DNA of 64,000 bases from Mycolicibacterium sp. lyk4-40-TYG-92. Its GTDB lineage: Bacteria > Actinomycetota > Actinomycetes > Mycobacteriales > Mycobacteriaceae. The position numbers and the translations under genes are program-made. Positions within the stretch are counted from its first letter, which is position 1. Each line of letters begins with the position of its first letter. The notes under the pieces are model-generated. The model ran no database searches. It was not told where the DNA came from and saw only the letters and a list, made by a program, of their open reading frames with translations. Location of the stretch: NCBI RefSeq assembly GCF_030209435.1, contig NZ_JARVRX010000020.1, forward strand, positions 62,001 to 126,000. The letters run 5' to 3'. This document shows positions 53,470 to 61,281 of the stretch, piece by piece.

Positions 53470-54219
53470 ATGATCATTCGTAGGATCGCCCGTCCGCTTC
53501 TTGCCACCGCTTTCATCGGACAGGGCGTCGAAACCCTGTTGAACACCGACTCCGGCGCGGAGGCGGTCCGCCCCGCGCTCGACGGTCTGAAAGAAATGCC
53601 GGATCCCGTGGCACGCAACGTGCCGTCCAACGCTGTCGCCGTGGCGCAGGCGACCGCGGCCGCCCAGGTCGCCGGTGGGCTGTTACTGGCCACTGGACGC
53701 ATTCCGCGCGTGGCGTCGGCGGTGCTGGCGGCGACGGTGATTCCCGCAAACCTGGGCAATCACATGTTCTGGGCCGAGAACGATCCGGAGGCCAAAGCCG
53801 CCAAACGCCGGGGCTTTCTGGCCGACCTCAGCCTCCTCGGCGGTCTGATCCTCGCTTCGGCGGATACCGCCGGAAAGCCGTCACTGGGCTGGCGAGGACG
53901 GCGGGCCGCCAAGCGGGCAGCGGAGGCCCTCTCCTCGACGGTGCCGTCCAGGACAGAAGTCGCGCTTGAGCACGGCCGCGAACTCGCCGGCGTCGCGCGC
54001 GAGAAACTGGGAGATGGCTTGGAAAAGGCTGCCCCGTATGCGGAATCCGCGTACCGGAAAGCCAGCGCACGTGCTTCGGAGTTGGCTGACACACTGGAAG
54101 ACGGCCTCGAAAAAGCTGCGCCCTATGCGGAATCCGCGTACCGGAAAGCCAGCGCACGTGCTTCGGAGTTGGCTGATACCGCAGTCACTACCGCAAAGAA
54201 GGCGAAAGCCCGGGCCTGA
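53470..54219 (+). CDS. DoxX-family membrane protein with duplicated C-terminal helix
   Basis: 249 residues. DoxX domain (1-140) with four hydrophobic segments: IARPLLATAFIGQGVETLL, VAQATAAAQVAGGLLLATGR, VASAVLAATVIPANLGNHMFW and LADLSLLGGLILASAD. The basic linker GWRGRRAAKRAAEAL precedes two copies of a 29-residue amphipathic unit (DGLEKAAPYAESAYRKASAR). DoxX proteins have been tied to redox balance in mycobacteria. The stop codon forms the loop of a terminator-like hairpin. Confidence 0.85.
   Translation: MIIRRIARPLLATAFIGQGVETLLNTDSGAEAVRPALDGLKEMPDPVARNVPSNAVAVAQATAAAQVAGGLLLATGRIPRVASAVLAATVIPANLGNHMFWAENDPEAKAAKRRGFLADLSLLGGLILASADTAGKPSLGWRGRRAAKRAAEALSSTVPSRTEVALEHGRELAGVAREKLGDGLEKAAPYAESAYRKASARASELADTLEDGLEKAAPYAESAYRKASARASELADTAVTTAKKAKARA
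54013..54186 (+). repeat. 87-bp tandem duplication inside doxX
   Basis: Units 54013-54099 and 54100-54186 encode DGLEKAAPYAESAYRKASAR...ELADT twice. The last 50 or so bases of each unit are identical and the first third differs at synonymous sites only, so the duplication is recent. Confidence 0.9.
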
Positions 54220-54235
54220 GGCCCGGGCTTTCGCC
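54201..54235. terminator. Hairpin terminator with the doxX stop codon as its loop
   Basis: A perfect 16-bp stem (arms 54201-54216 and 54220-54235) encloses only TGA, the doxX stop. There is no U-tract on the + side. It lies between convergent genes, so it may terminate both directions. Confidence 0.75.
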
Positions 54236-54246
54236 CCCTCGTCGCG

Positions 54247-54402
54247 TCAATACCAGTATCGGCGTCCGGCGACGGCATGGCCGGCCGCCCCGAGGAGCCA
54301 GAAGATCGCGCCCACCACGACGAGCACGATGCCCAGGGTCCACAGCAGATACACGTTGAAGACGAAGCCCAGGATGAGCAGGACTACTCCCAAAGCAATC
54401 AT
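54247..54402 (-). CDS. DUF6131-like small membrane protein
   Basis: 51 residues: two membrane helices (MIALGVVLLILGFVFNVYLL and TLGIVLVVVGAIFWLLG) and a basic, aromatic end GRRYWY. This is the pattern of the DUF6131 family of tiny actinobacterial membrane proteins. AAGGAAA sits before the ATG at 54402. It follows the next small gene by 29 bases and probably shares its SigF-type promoter. Confidence 0.75.
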   Translation of the reverse strand: MIALGVVLLILGFVFNVYLLWTLGIVLVVVGAIFWLLGAAGHAVAGRRYWY

Positions 54403-54431
54403 GATGATCGTTTCCTTATCTCAGACGCGGC

Positions 54432-54644
54432 TTACCGCATCGCACTTGGTTGAGGCAGTCGGCAATCGACGACCTTCGGATTGACCCCGGCGTAGTTCAA
54501 CGGCCCAGCTATCACGGTCAGCGCGATACGCCCGGCCGTGCCGCAGCTGGTGTCGCCGCCGCGGAAATAGTCGCGCTGCCAGGCCGCCAGTACGCCGACC
54601 AGCAGCCAGACCACCACGATGACGCCCACGCTTCCTCGCAACAT
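54432..54644 (-). CDS. Small single-helix membrane protein
   Basis: 70 residues: MLRGSVGVIVVVWLLVGVLA forms one membrane helix, then QRDYFRGGDTSCGTAGRIAL and two cysteines (SCGTAG, VDCRLP) that could pair outside the membrane. GGAGGAGC precedes the ATG at 54644. First gene after the SigF-type promoter at 54686-54710. Function unknown. Confidence 0.7.
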   Translation of the reverse strand: MLRGSVGVIVVVWLLVGVLAAWQRDYFRGGDTSCGTAGRIALTVIAGPLNYAGVNPKVVDCRLPQPSAMR

Positions 54645-54685
54645 GGCTCCTCCTACACAGACCCCTGTGGTCTCATTGGAAGAAG

Positions 54686-54710
54686 TACCCATGGGCGCGT
54701 AATGGCAAAC
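54686..54710 (-). promoter_or_regulatory. SigF-type promoter of the two small membrane-protein genes
   Basis: Leftward: GTTT (54710-54707), 16-base spacer, GGGTA (54690-54686), 41 bases before the ATG at 54644. Confidence 0.8.
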
Positions 54711-54732
54711 TAACGCGCGAGAAAAAGACCGC

Positions 54733-55281
54733 TCAGCGGTCCAGCCGAAGGCGTGCCGCCAGCTCGAGAAAGGCCATGGCGAAGTCGTTTCCGGCCACCA
54801 GCTCTCGAATTCGTGGCCAGTCGAGCTGCTCACGGACAGCACGCACCGCCGGGAGTAGTGGAGCAAAGTCGCAGTGATGCTCATCGAGGGTCAGCAGCTT
54901 CTGGGTGATCACCGCGTTCGGATTCAGGACCGGCATCGAGATCGCCAGCACCTCATGTACCTCGGCCCCGGCGAGCAGAACGGAGTCCACAGGAACACCG
55001 TTGAGCCGGTGCAGGACATCGACGAGAACACCGTCGAAGTGCGCCTTGAACAGCCAGTCCTCGGGGGTTCGCTCGATGTCGAATCCGTTCTGTCCCAAGA
55101 TGTTCACGGCCGACTCGGTGTCCTGCTCGGGAACGGCGAAGTCGACATCGTGCTCAGGTTCCGGTGCGCCGTGGACCCACAGTGCGTAGCTTCCCGCGAG
55201 GGCGAAACTCTGCCCGTTCGCCTTGAACGCACTGGCTGCGGCGCGCAGTGCATCTCGCAGTCGAGTGCGCTCAGGGCACAT
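54733..55281 (-). CDS. Minimal nucleotidyltransferase-fold protein
   Basis: 182 residues. Pol-beta-like motif FALAGSYALWVHGAPEPEHDVDFAV (GS followed by DxD). C-terminal part is helical. Family members include AbiEii-like and MNT toxins, which AMPylate or add nucleotides to RNA, but no antitoxin gene is adjacent. ATG at 55281, 46 bases from the divergent exonuclease/phosphatase start. Confidence 0.78.
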   Translation of the reverse strand: MCPERTRLRDALRAAASAFKANGQSFALAGSYALWVHGAPEPEHDVDFAVPEQDTESAVNILGQNGFDIERTPEDWLFKAHFDGVLVDVLHRLNGVPVDSVLLAGAEVHEVLAISMPVLNPNAVITQKLLTLDEHHCDFAPLLPAVRAVREQLDWPRIRELVAGNDFAMAFLELAARLRLDR

Positions 55282-55327
55282 GAGGCACCGAGCAATCAAA
55301 GCCGGCGTTCGGGGGTATCGAGTCATC

Positions 55328-56101
55328 ATGACTTCGATGCGCCTCGCGACCTTCAACATCCTGCACGGCCGCACCGTCGGCGACGGCGTCGATCTCGACA
55401 GACTTCGCCGTAGCCTCAGCCTGCTCGACCCGGACATCCTGGCGCTGCAGGAAGTGGACTTCGACCAATCGCGTTCCGGCCGAGCGGATCTGACCGCTAT
55501 CGCGGCTGAGGTGATGAACGCCGTCTCGCACCGGTTCGTCGCGGCCATCACCGGAACGCCCGGTGCCACCTGGATCGCGGCCACCGGCGAGGAACAGCCG
55601 GAATCGGCGGCGTACGGCATCTCGCTGCTGTCGCGTTACCCGGCGACCAGCTGGCAGGTGCTGCGGCTGCCCCGGATACCGACACGCTTTCCGATGTATC
55701 TGCCGGTCCCCGGAAGAGTGATGATCGTGCACGAGGAGCCCCGCGCCGCTGTGATCGCGCGCCTCGATACGCCGTTGGGTGCCATGACGATCGCCGGCAC
55801 GCACTTGTCGTTCGTGCCCGGCTGGAATCGGCATCAATTGTGGCAGCTGGCCCGTACGGTCCGCGCCCTGCCTGGGCCACACATCATCGCCGGCGACTTG
55901 AACATGGCGACGGGTCCCGCGGTGCGCTGGTCGGGCATGCGTTCGCTGGTTTGTGCCGACACGTTCCCGGCGGACGCCCCGACTCAGCAGCTCGACCACC
56001 TGCTCACCGACGACCGGCAGCTGGCGGTGCTCCGACACACCACCCCGGAGGTGGAACTCTCGGATCACCGCCCGTTGGCTGTCACCGTGACCCGGCATTG
56101 A
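55328..56101 (+). CDS. Endonuclease/exonuclease/phosphatase family protein
   Basis: 257 residues of the EEP fold: ATFNILHGR, PDILALQEVDFDQS (metal Glu), THLSFVPGWNRHQ, IIAGDLNMATGPAVRW (metal Asp) and SDHRPLAVTV (catalytic His). It may cleave phosphodiesters in nucleic acids or lipids. ATG at 55328, in-frame ATG at 55337 also possible. Neighbour to the nucleotidyltransferase, head to head. Confidence 0.87.
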   Translation: MTSMRLATFNILHGRTVGDGVDLDRLRRSLSLLDPDILALQEVDFDQSRSGRADLTAIAAEVMNAVSHRFVAAITGTPGATWIAATGEEQPESAAYGISLLSRYPATSWQVLRLPRIPTRFPMYLPVPGRVMIVHEEPRAAVIARLDTPLGAMTIAGTHLSFVPGWNRHQLWQLARTVRALPGPHIIAGDLNMATGPAVRWSGMRSLVCADTFPADAPTQQLDHLLTDDRQLAVLRHTTPEVELSDHRPLAVTVTRH

Positions 56102-56166
56102 TGCTTGTTACCCGTTCCCGCCGGCAGCAAAACCGTCCACCTGGTGCGCGGTTACCGATTCGACGC

Positions 56167-56191
56167 GTTTGCCGACGCTGATTCGCGGTTA
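56167..56191 (+). promoter_or_regulatory. Near-consensus SigF element before the HemK2-like gene
   Basis: GTTT (56167-56170), 16-base spacer, GGTTA (56187-56191; one mismatch from GGGTA). 33 bases before the ATG at 56225, with GAGAGGAAG as ribosome-binding site. Confidence 0.5.
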
Positions 56192-56224
56192 TATCGGAGA
56201 GGTTGGATCCAGAGAGGAAGCCCG

Positions 56225-56902
56225 ATGCTGAGCTCCGAAATCTTGCCCGAGTACGCAAACGTCTATCTGCCGCAACACGATTCGCGATTACTGATCGAAA
56301 CCATGCACCGCTGCTGCCACCCGGCGGGCATGCGCGTCGCGGACCTGTGTACCGGCAGCGGGGTGGCGGCGATTGCCGCATCCGGTGCCGGAGCGGACAC
56401 CGTGGTTGCCTTCGATACGTCGCGCGCCGCCGTCGCGGCAGCCCGTGCCAACGCCCGACTCGCCGGTTGCCTGATCGATGCGCGGCTCGGCTCCTGGTCT
56501 GCGGCACTCGAACTCGAGCCGTTCGATCTGGTGCTGTGCAACCCGCCGTACGTGCCGGAGCCCGCTAACCGTGAACCGGTGATCGTCGGCGCCGGCGGTC
56601 CGCCCACCTCCTTCAACGCCGGTCCCGATGGCCGCCTCATCCTCAATCCGCTGTGCGCCGCGGCGCCCGCGCTGCTCAAGTGCGGCGGCACGGTTCTCAT
56701 CGTCCAGTCCGAATTCGCCGATGTCGCGACCAGCGTCATCGCCTTGCGGGACGGCGGGCTACAGGTCGATGAGGTGGCGCGCCGGACCATCGCATTCGGG
56801 CCCGTGATGACCGCGCGCGCACGCTGGTTGGAGGACACCGGCCGTTTGACGCCGGGCCGCCGCACCGAGGAACTGGTCGTCATCAAGGCGGTGAAGCTGT
56901 GA
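56225..56902 (+). CDS. HemK2/MTQ2-type N5-glutamine methyltransferase
   Basis: 225 residues. SAM-binding motif VADLCTGSGVAAIAASGAGA and the catalytic NPPY in DLVLCNPPYVPEP. HemK-type enzymes methylate the glutamine of a GGQ release-factor motif or a similar target. The size and lack of the N-terminal HemK domain match the shorter HemK2-like group. Overlaps the CDGSH gene by GTGA. Confidence 0.87.
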   Translation: MLSSEILPEYANVYLPQHDSRLLIETMHRCCHPAGMRVADLCTGSGVAAIAASGAGADTVVAFDTSRAAVAAARANARLAGCLIDARLGSWSAALELEPFDLVLCNPPYVPEPANREPVIVGAGGPPTSFNAGPDGRLILNPLCAAAPALLKCGGTVLIVQSEFADVATSVIALRDGGLQVDEVARRTIAFGPVMTARARWLEDTGRLTPGRRTEELVVIKAVKL

Positions 56903-57135
56903 GTCCCAGCCGCAGAAGAGTACGCATCGTGCCCCGCGGCCCGATGTTGATCCAAGGGCCGGTCGAGGTCGAACTCGATGACGGCACCCGGATCTGCTCA
57001 GACAGATTCATGGTCGCCATCTGCTGCTGCCAGCGGAGCAAGACCTATCCGTGGTGCGACACCAGCCATCGGCGGCAGACCCGGTCCGCCGCCGATGGCC
57101 GAAAGGCCGGCGCCGATCAGGCGCAGCCCACCTGA
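56899..57135 (+). CDS. CDGSH iron-sulfur domain protein
   Basis: 78 residues; [2Fe-2S] motif CCCQRSKTYPWCDTSH gives the 3Cys-1His pattern of CDGSH proteins. One domain only. Redox or iron-sulfur transfer is the usual role. GTG at 56899 overlaps the methyltransferase stop. The last 19 bases overlap the sigma-factor gene on the other strand. Confidence 0.88.
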   Translation: MSPSRRRVRIVPRGPMLIQGPVEVELDDGTRICSDRFMVAICCCQRSKTYPWCDTSHRRQTRSAADGRKAGADQAQPT

Positions 57136-57935
57136 GTTCGCAAGTCGCGCAAGGTGCGGTCCAGTATCCGTGACACGTGCATCTGGGAAACACCGATCGA
57201 GTCGGCGATCTGCCGCTGCGTCAGGGCGCCGAAATACCGGAGATAGAGCACCTTCTGCTCACGTTGAGGCAAAGCCGCCAGCAGGGACCGTACCGATTCG
57301 CGGTCTGTCACGCGGTCGAAACCGGCATCCACTTCACCAAGCGAGTCACCGAGCGCCTGCGCTCGCGAATCGTCGTCGCTGACGGTCACATCCAGCGACT
57401 GGGGTTGATACGCCTTGGCTGCCACGATGCTCTCGACGACCTGGTCGCGGTCGATCTCCAGCTCCGCGGCGAGCTCCTCGATGCTCGGCGCCCTTCGCAG
57501 ATCGGTCGTCAAATACGCCGTAGCACAGGCGATATCGTGCTGTCGATCGCGGATTCGCCTGGGTACGTGGACTTTCCAGCCATAGTCTCGAAAGTACCGG
57601 CGCAACTCACCCATCATCGTGGGCAGGGCGAACGCCACGAATCGCGAGCCCCGCGCGGGATCGAATCGATTGATCGCCTGCAGCAGGCCCACGCGGGCGA
57701 CCTGGATCAGGTCTTCGAGATTCTCACCGCGGCGGTCGAAGTGGCGTGCCACGCGGTCGGCCAGCGGGCAGCACCGCAGCACGATGCGTTCGAGCTGACG
57801 GGCATATTCGTCCGAATCGGGCGGTAATTGACGAAGCATCGTGACCATCGTGACCACATCCGCGTACTCGTCCGGACTTGCGTCTACCGACTCGCTCACT
57901 TCACGAGAGTCGTTTTCCAACAGAGAAACTGACAT
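57117..57935 (-). CDS. SigF-family RNA polymerase sigma factor
   Basis: 272 residues. Sigma region 2 (DDLIQ-like NLEDLIQVARVGLLQAINRF, then GSRFVAFALPTMMGELRRYF), region 3 (RRAPSIEELAAELEIDRDQV) and region 4 (ALPQREQKVLYLRYFGALTQRQIADSIGVSQMHVSRIL) match the SigF/B group; the layout parallels M. tuberculosis SigF. No rsbW (usfX) anti-sigma gene is adjacent, which is unusual. ATG at 57935; an upstream in-frame start adds 11 residues. I leave the symbol blank because it may be a paralogue of the canonical sigF. Confidence 0.9.
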   Translation of the reverse strand: MSVSLLENDSREVSESVDASPDEYADVVTMVTMLRQLPPDSDEYARQLERIVLRCCPLADRVARHFDRRGENLEDLIQVARVGLLQAINRFDPARGSRFVAFALPTMMGELRRYFRDYGWKVHVPRRIRDRQHDIACATAYLTTDLRRAPSIEELAAELEIDRDQVVESIVAAKAYQPQSLDVTVSDDDSRAQALGDSLGEVDAGFDRVTDRESVRSLLAALPQREQKVLYLRYFGALTQRQIADSIGVSQMHVSRILDRTLRDLRTQVGCA

Positions 57936-58213
57936 GCAGCACCCCTTCCAGGGTGTTACAGCACGCACGCGACTACCGATTGACGGGACAGAAATTTACG
58001 AGAATGCGGTGGGTCAGCGACGTACTGGCTCCGCCTTACCGGCGGAACGGCAATCTGCCGTAGTCAAGCCCGACCGCAATCGGCGAATCCTGAGAATGGA
58101 GGCCCCGCTCTGGACCGAATTCGCGCGCCGAGTTGCAGTCCCCTCGACCGACGCCGCTTTTGGCTAAGCGGCCGCGCTGTACAACAGCGCTCTGTTCCTC
58201 ACATTACACGGCG
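57936..58213. other. 278-base gap upstream of the sigma factor
   Basis: No gene is supported. It should hold the promoter of the sigma gene and the 3' end of the poxB-like transcript. I see no GTTT-N15/16-GGGTA element for the sigma gene, so it may not be autoregulated by SigF. The hairpins described separately occupy its right end. Confidence 0.5.
58153..58190 (-). terminator. Two adjacent hairpins after the PoxB-like gene
   Basis: Stem 1: 58153-58159 with 58166-58172 (7 bp, loop 6). Stem 2: 58174-58180 with 58184-58190 (7 bp, loop 3). They lie 24 bases past the poxB-like stop in its direction of transcription. No U-tract. Confidence 0.5.
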
Positions 58214-60016
58214 CTACCGGGCGCCACCACCAGAACGAGCGATGTACTCCTGGGCCTTGGTCTTGATGCCCTGGTACACCAGATGCCAGCCGTTGGGGTC
58301 ACCTTTGAGGACTGCGGCGGTCAGGTCTTTGATCTGTTCGTAGGTGGCATGCGGAGGGATCGGCGGCACTTCGGGGTCGCACCGGACGTCCAGCACGACG
58401 GGATGGTCGGCAGCCAGCGCACGATCCCAAGCCTCGCCCACCCGATCGGGGTCGTCGACGGCGATACCCTCCAGCCCCATGGCACAGGCGATCTCGGCAT
58501 ACGAGACGTCGGGTAGCGTTTGTGACGGCATGAACTTGGGAGCTCCCCCCATTGCGCGCAATTCCCAGGTGACCTGATTGAGGTCGCCATTGTGGAAGAC
58601 ACACACCACCAGGCGCGGGTCGGGCCATTGCGCCGTGTAGCGCTTGATGGTCAGCAGCTCGGCCATCCCGTTCATCTGCATCGCACCGTCTCCGACCAGC
58701 GCCACGACGGGGCGGTCCGGATGCACGAACTTCGCGCCGATCGCGTACGGCACACCGCACCCCATGGTGGCCAGCGTGCCCGACAGCGAACCGCGCATCT
58801 CACCGCGGAACTTGAGGCAGCGCGCATACCAATTGGTGGACGAACCGGAATCGGCTGTCACGATGGCGTTCGACGGTAACCGCTGCGAGAGCTCCCACGC
58901 GATCCGCATCGGGTTCACCGGCCGGGCCGACAACATGCACTGGCGCTCGACGGTGTCCCACCAGCGAGAGACGTTGTGCTCGACGGTATCTCGCCATGTC
59001 CGCTCCGCTTTCGGCTCCACCAGCGGCAGTAGCGCATCGAGCGCGGCACTCGCGTCGGCGACGATATTCACCTCCGTCGGGTACCGCATACCGATCGCGG
59101 TTCCGTCGATGTCGATCTGTATCGCCCGGGCCTGGCCGAATTTCGGCAGGAACTGGCTGTACGGAAAATTCGATCCGACGATCAGCAAGGTGTCGCAGTC
59201 GCGCATCATCTCGTAGCTGGGCCGGGACCCGAGGAGTCCGATGGAACCGGTGACGAAGGGCAACTCGTCGGACAGCACGTCCTTGCCCAACAGGGCCTTG
59301 GCGACGCCGGCTCCCGTCTTGTCGGCGAGTTCGCGCACCTGATCGGCGGCACCGCGAGCACCCTGGCCAACCAGGATCGCCACGCGCGCACCGGCATTGA
59401 GGACATCGGCGGCCTTGCGGACCTGTTCGTCCCGCGGATGCACCGAGGGCGGCACATACTGCGGATCACTCGACGGCACCTGCTTGAACTCGTGTTGCGG
59501 AGGTTCGTACGGCTGCTCCTGCAGATCAGACGGGATCACCAGGGCCGTCGGCGCGCGCCGGGCCAGCGCGATGCGAATCGCCCGGTCGAGCGCGTTGGGC
59601 AGTTGGTTGGCGACATTGACCTCGACCAGGTACTCGCTCGCGACATCCTTGAAGAGACTGTGGAGATCGACCTCCTGTTGGTAACTACCGCCCATTGCGC
59701 TGCGCGCCGTCTGACCCATGATCGCCACCACTGGGATGCGATCGAGTTTCGCGTCGTACAACCCGTTCAGCAGGTGGATGGCCCCGGGACCCGACGTCGC
59801 CATACAGACACCGACGCCACCGCTGAACTTGGCGTATCCGGTCGCTGCGAACGCAGCCATCTCTTCGTGGCGGGTCTGAATGAATTGTGGCTCATCATCA
59901 CTGCGACCGAATGCGGCAACGATCCCGTTGATCCCGTCGCCGGGATAAGCGAACACGTGACGGACATGCCATTGCCTCAGCCGCTCGAGCAGGTAATCCC
60001 CAACAGTCGTCGTCAT
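58214..60016 (-). CDS. Thiamine pyrophosphate-dependent pyruvate dehydrogenase (PoxB-like)
   Basis: 600 residues. TPP enzyme with the N-terminal Pyr domain (PGDGINGIVAAFG; catalytic Glu in TRHEEMAAFAATGYAK), central FAD/binding domain (about 200-330), and PP domain with the GDGAMQMNGMAELLT Mg/TPP motif. It resembles PoxB and acetolactate-synthase relatives and may decarboxylate pyruvate or oxoglutarate, giving acetate or acetyl products in stress. ATG at 60016 directly after a SigF-type promoter. Confidence 0.87.
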   Translation of the reverse strand: MTTTVGDYLLERLRQWHVRHVFAYPGDGINGIVAAFGRSDDEPQFIQTRHEEMAAFAATGYAKFSGGVGVCMATSGPGAIHLLNGLYDAKLDRIPVVAIMGQTARSAMGGSYQQEVDLHSLFKDVASEYLVEVNVANQLPNALDRAIRIALARRAPTALVIPSDLQEQPYEPPQHEFKQVPSSDPQYVPPSVHPRDEQVRKAADVLNAGARVAILVGQGARGAADQVRELADKTGAGVAKALLGKDVLSDELPFVTGSIGLLGSRPSYEMMRDCDTLLIVGSNFPYSQFLPKFGQARAIQIDIDGTAIGMRYPTEVNIVADASAALDALLPLVEPKAERTWRDTVEHNVSRWWDTVERQCMLSARPVNPMRIAWELSQRLPSNAIVTADSGSSTNWYARCLKFRGEMRGSLSGTLATMGCGVPYAIGAKFVHPDRPVVALVGDGAMQMNGMAELLTIKRYTAQWPDPRLVVCVFHNGDLNQVTWELRAMGGAPKFMPSQTLPDVSYAEIACAMGLEGIAVDDPDRVGEAWDRALAADHPVVLDVRCDPEVPPIPPHATYEQIKDLTAAVLKGDPNGWHLVYQGIKTKAQEYIARSGGGAR

Positions 60017-60026
60017 GCGGGCGAGG

Positions 60027-60050
60027 TACCCCCGCGATACCGGACGAAAC
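60027..60050 (-). promoter_or_regulatory. SigF-type promoter of the PoxB-like gene
   Basis: Leftward: GTTT (60050-60047), 15-base spacer, GGGTA (60031-60027); ATG 10 bases on. Back to back with the next promoter. Confidence 0.82.
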
Positions 60051-60054
60051 AGGC

Positions 60055-60079
60055 GTTTCGCGGTTCGACCGCCCGGGTA
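60055..60079 (+). promoter_or_regulatory. SigF-type promoter of the three-gene membrane operon
   Basis: GTTT (60055-60058), 16-base spacer, GGGTA (60075-60079); ATG at 60132. The central GAAAC-AGGC-GTTTC region resembles that between the dps and ctaD promoters. Confidence 0.82.
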
Positions 60080-60131
60080 CGTCCAGCACAGGAAAGTACG
60101 AATAAAACCCGCAAACACCCGGGAGGCGTCG

Positions 60132-60503
60132 ATGGCTGAGGTTCAGACCGGTGCGATCATGCAAGACGATACAGACGCACAGGGAGCCGGGCACCGGCGA
60201 CGCACCGTCATCAACTGGGTGCTGGCAGGTCTCACCGTGCCGGCCGCCTTGGCCATCATCCTGTATCAGTACGCCCAGGTCCTGGCGACCGCGGGCTGCT
60301 CCGAAGGCACCTGCTCCAAGTTAGGTCCGAACCCGTTCGTATTCGGGCTGATCGAGTACGGCGCGCCGGTGGTCGCGGTTCTGGCCGTGGCGCTGTCGTT
60401 CGTGACCGCACGCACCCGCCGCGGCATCGTGGTGCCGCTGATCGCCTGGGCATTGTTGATCGCCGGGTTCGTCGTCCTCACATTCACCTTCGAAACACCG
60501 TGA
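60132..60503 (+). CDS. Membrane protein of unknown function
   Basis: 123 residues with three hydrophobic helices (about 27-47, 73-92 and 97-117) and a short outside loop with two cysteines (AGCSEGTCSKLG). No family recognised. GGGAGG precedes the ATG; SigF-type promoter upstream; the next gene is 16 bases away. Confidence 0.72.
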   Translation: MAEVQTGAIMQDDTDAQGAGHRRRTVINWVLAGLTVPAALAIILYQYAQVLATAGCSEGTCSKLGPNPFVFGLIEYGAPVVAVLAVALSFVTARTRRGIVVPLIAWALLIAGFVVLTFTFETP

Positions 60504-60519
60504 GAGGCAACGGGTTCCG

Positions 60520-60756
60520 ATGACCACAGACACGAAAGCCGAAGCAGTCCGCCCCGCGGACGTGACGAAGGGTGATGTCATCGAGGATCCGGCCGGAGGG
60601 CGCTGGCTCACCGTCCGCCAGATCCAGGTGGAGTCCCTGTCGCACAAAGACATCTTCAGTTTCTACGGTTCGGGACCCGACGATCGCATCACCGTCGTCG
60701 ACACCGAACACGTTCGACGCAGGAGCGATGTGCCTGATGACGGGCGATCACGGTGA
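60520..60756 (+). CDS. Small soluble protein of unknown function
   Basis: 78 residues, with a compact beta-rich look (KGDVIEDPAGGRWLTVRQIQVES, FYGSGPDDRITVVDTEHV). No motif known to me. It overlaps the start of the following DUF6328 gene, suggesting translational coupling. Confidence 0.6.
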   Translation: MTTDTKAEAVRPADVTKGDVIEDPAGGRWLTVRQIQVESLSHKDIFSFYGSGPDDRITVVDTEHVRRRSDVPDDGRSR

Positions 60757-61267
60757 CGAGGGACCATCCGACCAGAGATGGGACCGGATGGCCCGTCATG
60801 AGACCGAAATCGAACGGCTGGACCGTAATTGGTCGAGTCTGTTGCAGGAACTGCGTGTCGCCCAGACCGGAGTACAACTGCTCACCGGCTTCCTGATGAC
60901 CTTGCCGTTCCAACAACGATTCACCACGCTCGATGCCCAGAGCCGCGCCGTCTACCTGGCAACCGTGGCGTTCTCGGTCGCGTCGGCGATTCTGCTGATA
61001 GCACCAGTTGGCATGCACCGCATCATGTTTCGGCAGCACCGCATGTCGATGATCGTCGCCGCGGCGCACCGCTGCGCGTTCTACGGCCTGATCCTGCTCG
61101 GCATGGCACTGACCGGAGTGACCGAGCTGATCTTCGGTACAGTCGCGGGCCGGATGGCGGGCTGGATCGCCGGCGGCATCGGACTGGCCGGGTTCTGCAC
61201 ATTCTGGGTGCTGGTGCCCCTGGCAATGCAGAACACCGGGCACAACGATACCGCTCGCGCACAATAG
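60737..61267 (+). CDS. DUF6328-like membrane protein
   Basis: 176 residues. Conserved opening RHETEIERLDRNWSSLLQELRVAQTGVQLLTGFLMTLPF, then four membrane helices. The pattern matches DUF6328 family proteins of actinobacteria. ATG at 60737; an in-frame ATG at 60728 is possible. Third gene of the SigF-type operon. Confidence 0.7.
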   Translation: MTGDHGDEGPSDQRWDRMARHETEIERLDRNWSSLLQELRVAQTGVQLLTGFLMTLPFQQRFTTLDAQSRAVYLATVAFSVASAILLIAPVGMHRIMFRQHRMSMIVAAAHRCAFYGLILLGMALTGVTELIFGTVAGRMAGWIAGGIGLAGFCTFWVLVPLAMQNTGHNDTARAQ

Positions 61268-61281
61268 TTTTCGCGCAAGGA

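Noticed and set aside
55297..55327. SigF promoter for the exonuclease/phosphatase gene
   Set aside because: A GGGTAT -10-like box is present but no GTTT-like -35 at 15-17 bases.
57841..58167. Small + strand gene upstream of the sigma factor
   Set aside because: Overlaps the sigma gene's N-terminal codons and shows no family likeness or ribosome-binding site.
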